Shown: one piece after another, positions 56,501 to 64,000 of the stretch | Layout: each line of letters opens with the position of its first letter | Numbering within the stretch: the stretch's first letter is position 1 | From: Actinomortierella ambigua | Lineage: Eukaryota > Mortierellomycota > Mortierellomycetes > Mortierellales > Mortierellaceae | Reading direction: 5' to 3' | Assembly: GCA_016098155.1 (NCBI GenBank) | Contig: JAAAJB010000111.1 | Location: 1-64,000 of the forward strand | Length of the DNA: 64,000 nt | Program-made: the position numbers and the translations under genes | Notes under the pieces: generated by a model | Seen by the model: the letters and a program-made list of their open reading frames with translations, nothing else | Told to the model about the DNA's origin: nothing | Database searches by the model: none

Positions 56501-59500
56501 GGGGTTAGGGGAGATGCCCATTGCCCACATCTTGTTTTCGACCTCAGCAACAGCGACATCCTGTATGGTTCATCTGCGGGATCATTTCTGGTGTCCCCCC
56601 CCCCCTTTCTCTCAGGCGGGAAGAATAAGGAGAAGAAGTAAGAGGGGTGAGGTGCACACACACACACACACCACAGATGCACATGCGTCTGTTGTTTGGT
56701 GGGTAGCTGGTGGGAGGGGTGTGCCCCGATGGATGATGATGAATGCTTGACGTGTGTGTGCAGGGGTGTGCTCGAACATACAGCCAGCAAGACTCTCTCT
56801 GTCACTTTTCTCTCTTTCTATCTATCCATCTCTGCAAGCAAGCAGTTTGTCAGATGAAACGGGGACGGAGAAATACTGAAAGACACACAAATGCCAAAGT
56901 GAGCCGCTCATCCCCGGGCCAACAAGCCTGCTGTTCTCATTTCCTTTGATGCGTCCTTCCTTCCACCTTGTCACCGATATTTATATATATTTATATGTAT
57001 ATTTATATATACATGTGTCCTCCCTACTTCTTTTTCTGTTCGTCTCTCTCCTCTCGCCTCGGCCAACTTTCTCTCCCCACCCGCTCACCCACCGCCATCC
57101 ACCCACCCCTTCCCAGGGTGCTGCAGTATGGAGAGGGAAAAGGAGAAAAAAAAAGGAGTCGGTTCCGTTCGTTGTTTTATTTTGTCCTTAAACGTTTTGC
57201 AGTAACGAGATCAAGGATGTGCGATAGAGTTGCTGTGGCTCTCGCGTCAGTTCGTCTATGACCAACCAACCCATCCAAATTACTCTACAAAGAGTATTTT
57301 GCAAAGAGCCCTGCCTCCAATATCGATCCATACACAACATACACACGCGTACACGCACAACAAAACAAACAAACAAACAAGCTCTCGCCCCCCTCCTAAC
57401 ACTCATGACCTCCTCTCTTTCTTTCTTCACGTTATTATTACTCTAGTCCTGACCGTTGGCTCCTGTATGGCAGCCCTCAGCTTCCTGAGCCACCGATCCA
57501 ACACAGAGTCGCGACCGACGCTTTTCCTGATCGACCTCGATCCAGATTGCCATAATCCCAGCCATGCATCATCTGCACAACCCTCCCAGAACGGTGGCCC
57601 AGGAGGAGCTCGGAATCGCCGGCAGCGAGGGGGACGCTATGGTTCAGCACGGACAAAGTCGACTGAGCACGAGCTGAACGGCACCTACCTTCACACCAAC
57701 ACCAAGACGACGAGGCAGCAACAACATCAGGGAAGTGGCATGTCGCCTTCGTCATCTGTGCCTTCATCACCCTCATACTCGCCAACACGGTCCCAGGTTT
57801 CGTCGAGCCGGCATGGCGCCTCCCCATCCGAGATGCTGAACCAAGCGGACGATGCATCCGACGACGATGGACAGGGCCGAGGATTCTTGACCACCGTGCT
57901 TCGGAAAATTGCAGGAGGCGCACTGACGAATATGGTTCCCATCGGTAATGACTTTTTTTTCTCCATTTCTTTTATTTCTTATAATATCTGAACACCATGT
58001 GCGAGTAGGGGGAGGACTTTTTTGCTTTTTTTTTTCTTTTATGCCTACAAATACGTGGTCCAAAGCGGCTGACATCATTCACTCAACTCTCTTTTAAATT
58101 AGCACTCGTGTCGAGTCATACTAGTCAAGACAGCATACTCGACATTTTCAACATGGGAGTAGCGGACGTGCTGATCAAGCCCGTGGCGGCGGAGACGGCG
58201 CGGACGTTGTTTTTGAGTTTCCATCGTTACAGCCTGTACAAGGCTGCGACGACGATACCCCGGTATGCGTCACAAAAGTCGTCGTTGGCGTTGCCGAGCC
58301 ATGCGCGTCTGCGGAACGTGTTCCTAAAGGATCAGTGGTTGTCGGATATTTTGATCAATCATTATTGCCCACCGCAGGCGGCCCAAGGGAAGATCAACAT
58401 CTCGGATTTCCCGTCGATGGGAACCCCGGCGGCGGTGGAGCGGGTGAAGCATTTGCGGAAACGGTTGCTGTCGTGGGATTTCCATCCGCATGACCTTTGC
58501 CAGGAGGATCTGATGCGTTGTGTCATCATTGTCTTCCAGGAGGTCATGAAGCTCGATGGACTGGGCGATCTTAACATCCCTGAACGTAAGTCTTATGTCC
58601 CTTTCTTGCGTTTTAGTGGCACGTTATTGTTTGTTTGTTTTTTTGTCTTTATTGCCGAGAAAACCTGTTACTCATACCTATCCGATCTCTTATTTGGCAA
58701 CTATCTTTTCTTTTCCTGTTTTGTTTTTTCAGATCTTCTTCATCGGTTTGTTATTGGACTTCGGGACTCGTACCATCGATCAAACCCATACCACAATTTT
58801 GCACACGCGGTGGATGTCCTCCAGGCAACATTCTACTTTTTGTGCAGGATGGGCATGCTCCCCAAGTCGGGTCGTGGTTTCCCGCCTATTCTGGAGGCTG
58901 AACCGTTGGCTTCGGACGAGGAAGAACGTGGCAAAAACATCAGTAACGAAATCAGCAGTGGCATCAGCAGCAGCAGCAGCAGCAGCAATAGTAGTGATAC
59001 CGCCACCACCACGACCAAAAAGGAACTCAAGGTGCGCGTGCACGACTACATGCGGGCGGAGGATATCTTTGCGCTGGTGGTGGCGAGCATTGGCCACGAT
59101 GTGGGCCACCCAGGCGTGAACAACATGTTCCTGGTCAATGCGCATACGCCACTGGCACAGGTGTACAACGACCGGTCGGTGCTGGAGAGTTTCCACTCGA
59201 TGGCGCTCTTCCAAGTCATGAAGAAGCATGGCTTTGAGTGCTTTGACGTTGATTCGCAGAACCGCAAGTTTATGGGTAAGTTTTCCTGCTTTTCTTCTCT
59301 CTTTCTCTTTTGTTTTCTTTCTTTCTATTTTTTTTATTTATTCTTTTCGACTAATTCCTCTTCGATGATTTTCTTTTTGTCCATCTCGATTAGAATTCCG
59401 CAAAATGGTGGTGAGCACGATTCTGGCCACGGACATGGGTCTGCACTTTGACTACGTGGGCAAGATCAAAGAACAAGCAAGTCGCGTGCGCGCACGGAAT

Positions 59501-60799
59501 GACGACCCGCAAGCGGTGGGCCAGAACAAGGTGCCGGCGACCAACATTGTCGAGCAGGAGCGCCTCGTCCTCTGCGGGACCCTGATCAAGTGTGCCGACA
59601 TTAGCAATGCTTCGCGCCCCTTCCATGTCGCCGAGCGCTGGTCCACCGTCCTGTTGCAGGAGATGTGTAACCAGGCCGATATCGAAAAGGAAATGGCCAT
59701 TTGCTCGGGCCAGCCCGTCGCCCCCGGCTCGACCAAGAGTCTTGCCAATGACCGCGGTATGCAGATTGACTCCCAGCTTGGGTTTATCCATGGCTTTGCC
59801 ATGCCGCTGTTTGCCAGCGTTGCGGAGCTCATTCCAGGTATGTTGTTCATCCGAGAAGGGGAAGGGGGAGAGGAAAGGATATAAGCCGAATCATGATCTC
59901 AATGGTACTTCTCTTGACTAATATGGCCTTTGTATTCGTCTATTTTTTTTCACGTATAAAAAGAAATGGAGTACTGTGTGGACCTACTGAAGAAGAACCA
60001 CAAGGTCTGGGAGGACCGAAAGGCCGAATACCTGAAGAATGGAGGCCCGGCCCTGACGCTGGTTCAGCACAAGACGGAGGTGTCCAAGCCGCTAGGCAAG
60101 AGTACCAGCAACACCAATGCCAACGCTAGTACGATGACAACAACAACAACAACAACAGTAACATCGACGACGACGTCGGCGACGTCTACGGCTGCGACCA
60201 TCACCACCACCACCGCCTCTTCTTATTCTCATGGCTCCAAACTCCCCCAAGCCTTGCACCACCCAAACCACCATCACCCTTCCTACACACACCAAGACCG
60301 GCAACCGCCCTCACGGCGGGACCAGCACCAACACCACCATCAGAATCATCAGCCACGGCCCCAGCGGGCGAACGGCAAGATGCGGACGCTGACGGGCGGC
60401 TACGAGTCCGTGTCGTCGCGTGGTGGCGGTGGCGGTGGGCATAATAATAACCATCATCATAGAGCCACATCCCCAATGATGCTGGACCGGGAGCAGCAGC
60501 AGCAACAGCAGCAGCAATCGTTGGATTCAGTAGCACGATGGGGAGGTGGAGGAGGAGGAGGAGGAGGGGCATTGCCGAATAGTGGTGGCGGCAAGTCGAA
60601 TGCGCAGTATGAGAAGCAGCAGGCTCGACAACAACAGGCTCGGGCAGCAGCAGCAGCAGCAGCAGCGGCGGCAGACCATCAACACCATAATCAGAACCAT
60701 CACCCACATCTATCAAGTGGTGGACAAGGCCGGACTAGAGCCGCAACATCGTCTGGAGGTCGGATCCTGCACAAGACAGTATCTAGCAAGGCCTTGTAA
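53564..60799 (+). CDS. Receiver-domain / class I cyclic-nucleotide phosphodiesterase fusion (RegA-like)
   Basis: Six exons: 53564-54062, 57447-57944, 58103-58585, 58733-59275, 59394-59837, 59964-60799; 3303 bases, 1100 aa, every phase consistent. The N-terminal half is a dispersed response-regulator receiver: beta1 F-T-I-L-L-V-D (residues 7-13), alpha1 T-L-I-A-T-L-C-Q-A-G-L (near 160), beta3 L-F-L-I-D-L-D-P with a candidate phospho-acceptor Asp196, beta4 A-L-V-S-S (333-337), and the conserved Lys in L-I-K-P-V (Lys358). Two long low-complexity inserts interrupt it. The PDE domain has Y-H-N-F-A-H (513-518), H-D-V-G-H-P with N-N (from 615), T-D-M, and K-C-A-D-I-S-N, so all metal-binding residues are present. 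The protein should hydrolyse cAMP (or cGMP) in the cytosol, possibly under phosphorelay control. The C-terminal 230 residues are His/Gln/Thr-rich and disordered. Confidence 0.9.
53715..53850 (+). repeat. CAA/CAG tract encoding poly-Gln/His
   Basis: Trinucleotide tract in exon 1 of the REC-PDE gene, coding Gln runs with interspersed His; it falls between beta1 and alpha1 of the receiver domain. Confidence 0.9.
54063..57446 (+). other. Unusually long intron 1 of the REC-PDE gene (3384 bases)
   Basis: Donor GTAACC at 54063 and acceptor CTAG at 57446 join exon 1 and exon 2 in phase 1, and the join restores receiver-domain sequence. Nearly all other introns in the window are 50-400 bases. The intron is filled with CT, CAC, CA and TTG microsatellites (for example 54320-54445, 55240-55275, 54880-54905). 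No gene was recognised in it on either strand. Confidence 0.75.
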
Positions 60800-63700
60800 T
60801 GTAGAAACAAAAAAAAATACAAAAAGACAGATTTTTTTTTGTTGGTCTTCACATCGTCATCCCCTATCCTCCTTGTCTCACCCCACCGACCCCCCCCCTC
60901 TTTTTCTCTGTCTAGTGGCACAACTTGTTTTCTAAACAACAACAACAACAACAACAACAACTACAGCTACAACAACAAACGACGAAAGAACGTATCATCT
61001 TCATACCATGTGAAAAAGTGCTCTATTGGCATGTAGCCCCTATCGTAACCGGACATTGGTTTACCCCTCCCCTCCCCCGCACAGCAGTTTTGCTGAACCA
61101 ATCAGCTTTAGGTGGCTTCTGTCTCTGATAGAGAGAAATGATGGTCCCTTTTTTGTTTTGTTGTGCTGTTGTTGTTTCCCCCCCCCCCCTTTTTTTTTCC
61201 CTTGTGGCGGGCTGAAGACCACCTATTGTATGCCTTTAAGTAGTACAGGACAGGAAGGACGGCCTGACTGAGTCAAACACCCATGCCCCTTGTTAGTAAT
61301 CCTCAAGCACGCGATTATCTCAAATATCTTTATATGAGAGAAACTTTTTAGTAGTTGTTGTACGTACATGTCTGGAAAAGAAGGTATCACAGGTTGTCAA
61401 CTGGTTAGCTGGCACGACACTCGACGAAAGAATCAGTTCCCCTCTCCTCACCCCTGCACCCACCCACTCACCCCTTTTTTTTCCTCAGGCTTTGGATCAG
61501 ATGGAAAATGAATCATTGTAGACTGGGGCCCAGCATCCATTGTGGGTGAACATTCGTATTCCGCGCATTGGGCAAATGCCGGAGGGAAAAAAAAAAGTTA
61601 ATTTGTAGGGTGAGAAAGTGAAGGGGAAGGGGAAGGGGGGAGGTATTGAGGGGATCGCCGGAGAACAGACCTTTTTTTCGTTTTTTTTGCCAATATATAA
61701 ATATATAAAAGCTTGTTCGCTTCCTTCGTCATCGAGACTAACTGCGAAGGGAGATGGAGGGGTGCGGAAGGGAAAGGTGTCCGTGTGTAATGTTTCCGAC
61801 ATTTGGGTATGTTGGAGATTAGCCACAATATTGTGCATAGATAGACTAGGGGAAGGGAGGGAGGGGAGGGATAGGGAGGACTATGGAATTCTGGAAAGTT
61901 GCTTCTTTGTACAAGGAGTTAGGGGAGGGGAAAGAGGGTTGAGTTGAACCGAAGCACGAATGTAGGACATGGTGCGGAAAAAAAAACAAAGAGGAAGAGG
62001 AAGAGGAAAAAAAAGGGGACGCGTGCAGCCGAACGGCTACGAGAACGTTCCTCTTGTTCTATAATACAACATACGCCTATTTTCTGGAACAACGATCGAT
62101 GACGGAAACGAACGAGGTACCCCATGAAAAGGTCGGGGAAGGTGGGGAGAAAGGGTGGGTTCGCAAGAAGTATGATGAACAAAAAAGACCTTTTCCATCA
62201 AAACACAAAGGCAACGATAATGTAATATCTGGCTGGTAGAGCACTTCTGTTCCGGGAGCCAAGGGCGGGCAGGGCAGGGCAGGTTGAAGACAACAACGAT
62301 AACAACCAGGAATCGCTATATGAAAACACAGAGATAGATGCAAGCTCTTCCTTGTCACCCAATCCGAAGCCAGGGATGAGGCAGACAACCCCATTCCTTC
62401 ATGTCAAGGCGAGAACTGTATGTACTCGTCGATCACGGAAGGGACGGAATAGAGTGAGGCACCTCCCTTTCCCACTTCTGGAAAACCCCGGTCCGCCTCT
62501 GATTGCTCTGTTTGGACTAGCTCTCCCCCATCTTCGGTATCTTTACAGGAGTAGCAAGTAGCAGGCAGCAGGAGCCTGCAGCAGCAGCAGCAGCAGCGGC
62601 AGTGTCGAGCAAGTGAAAACCGTTGTGGCAGATTAAGAGTCGCCATTTGCTGTATGTACAGTACCAGTACACCTAATCAGGGGTGAAGTGGACAAAGGAC
62701 ACTTAGAGTTTGTGTGTTTTTGTTGCGAGTTGTGGGTTGTGCGGGGGTAAAATAGAGCGAGTTGGATAGGTCGAGGGCACACGGTCCAGCCAATCAACAC
62801 CAGAGATTTGCCATGTGCGCAAGTTGGTGGCAGGGAGAAGACCACTTTTGCTCGATGGGGAGGAGGAAAGGAAAAAAAAAAGAGGGGCCTAACCAAAGTC
62901 AGACCGTGTCAACCTGCCTATTCCGTGGAGGTCCCCTTTCAATCTCTCTGTGTGTTGTGTATGTGTGAGTGAGTGTGTGCTCTTTTTTGCTCTTTCTCAC
63001 TTTCTCACTTTTTTACCCTCTCTTTCTCTCTCTCTGTCTGTCTCTCCTCTCACACTCTCTCACTCTCTCTGCCATGTAAGGAAGGAACAACAACACTGCA
63101 ACAAGTTTCTTTTCTCTCTTTTAGATTGGAAACGAAGAAGCGCAGGAAGAGACACAATGGACTCGGATACAGTTGGGCATAGGGAGGTACCGGATGAATG
63201 TGGTTTTAGAGTCTAGGGGAAGGGGCGAGCGAAGCGACAGGATGTCTGTGGATACATTTCATCATATTTGATGATGATATTGATTGTACCTGTAGGACCA
63301 ACGAAAAGACGGAGAGAAGGAACAAACGAAAAAAAGGGCCGGTGGATCATGATTGGGGAGCAAACGGAGAGGGGGGTGACTTTAGCGCGTTGGGGGGGGC
63401 GGGGGTTGGCGGCAAAAAAAAAAAGAATGAAAAGAGACACAACCTGATCTGCCTTGCTTGGGGCAAAGAAGGGGAGAGGGAGGATGATGAGCTTGCTTAC
63501 TTGTCTGAGCAGAGAAGAGAAGAGAAGAAGGGGGTGAGGAGGAACGAACAACCACGTTCTACATACCCTTTTTTTTTTTCCTCTTCCTCTTCTACTTCCA
63601 AGTCTTGCACCTCACCCCCCATGGACTGTGCTTTCCTTTGCCATGCTTGGGTGGACTCTGCAGCAAATAGTCTCCTCCTCCCGCTCTCCTTTGATTTCAG

Positions 63701-64000
63701 CGAGTAGAAGTAGTCACTGCACACATACGATCATCGTGCGGTATGTGCTGCAGTGAACCTGCTCGAACGAACCGATAACAGTCAACAACCAGGGCGAGTG
63801 CATCCAATGGATAGGGCATCCAATTCATCATCGTCATCCTCCTCCTCCTTTGTGCTCTGGATGTGGTGATGCAGAGGAGGGGGGGAGGAAAGAGGGGATA
63901 CGGAAGGGGGGGGAGGACTGTGTGGGAAAGGATGGGTGCCATCGGTATTTGTTTTCTTTTTTTTTTTTTCTCTTCTAAGATGTCTTCCTTCTTGGATAGA
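60800..64000. other. Right-hand 3.2 kb without a recognised gene
   Basis: Contains the 3' flank of the REC-PDE gene, a CAA repeat (60936-60985), C/T homopolymers (61178-61200), a GCA repeat (62575-62600) and CT repeats (63015-63070). Minus-strand frames near 63500-63940 have some protein-like stretches but no recognisable family, start or splice pattern. A gene may enter from the right edge. Confidence 0.45.

Noticed and set aside
63497..63942. Minus-strand frames near the right edge
   Set aside because: Some protein-like stretches but no family, no start and no consistent splicing; not supportable without sequence beyond the window.

Overview
This window is nuclear DNA from a filamentous fungus. 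Genes are on both strands, most have short introns with GTRNGT-type donors and pyrimidine-rich AG acceptors, and intergenic DNA is full of CT/GA microsatellites and homopolymers. Kinase-Sel1 proteins, a BRE/BABAM2 homologue, a REC-PDE cyclic-nucleotide phosphodiesterase and a class I myosin together suggest an early-diverging fungus, most likely Mortierellomycotina or a close relative (inference; nothing here fixes the genus). Where possible I built exon chains by hand and checked them by requiring in-frame joins and a total length divisible by three.

Layout. 1-5.8 kb: a Sel1-repeat cluster with the tail of one protein at the left edge and two tandem TKL-type kinase-Sel1 genes, plus on the minus strand an orphan C-terminal piece of a TMEM94-like P-type-ATPase-related protein. 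6.4-8.7 kb: BRE/BABAM2 (minus, 9 exons). 9.3-12.5 kb: the N-terminal two thirds of a TMEM94-like gene (plus), stopping at a splice donor and a poly(A) tract. 12.5-17.5 kb: a large ankyrin-repeat protein (minus). 18.8-24.5 kb: class I myosin (minus, 12 exons). 25-29.3 kb: a tandem segmental duplication carrying two 2-oxoglutarate/Fe(II) oxygenase genes (minus). 29.5-32.4 kb: an 894-residue protein I do not recognise (minus). 32.4-36.6 kb: gene-poor DNA. 36.7-38.4 kb: PTR2/POT peptide transporter (plus). 39.5-43.9 kb: FGAM synthase of purine synthesis (plus). 44.8-46.6 kb: GPI-type chitin deacetylase (plus). 47.0 kb: a 10-N scaffold gap. 47.3-49.5 kb: SLC25A44-like mitochondrial carrier (minus). 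49.9-50.7 kb: a small membrane protein (minus). 53.6-60.8 kb: a REC-domain/PDE fusion (plus). 60.8-64 kb: no gene recognised.

These are ordinary scattered eukaryotic genes, not an operon or cluster acting together. The most interesting item is the 1100-residue protein at 53.6-60.8 kb. It joins a two-component receiver domain, split by low-complexity inserts and a 3.4 kb intron, to a complete class I cyclic-nucleotide phosphodiesterase, the same logic as Dictyostelium RegA. Next are the broken TMEM94 gene, whose two ends lie about 11 kb apart in opposite orientation, and the paired kinase-Sel1 genes, whose kinase domains look recently homogenised.
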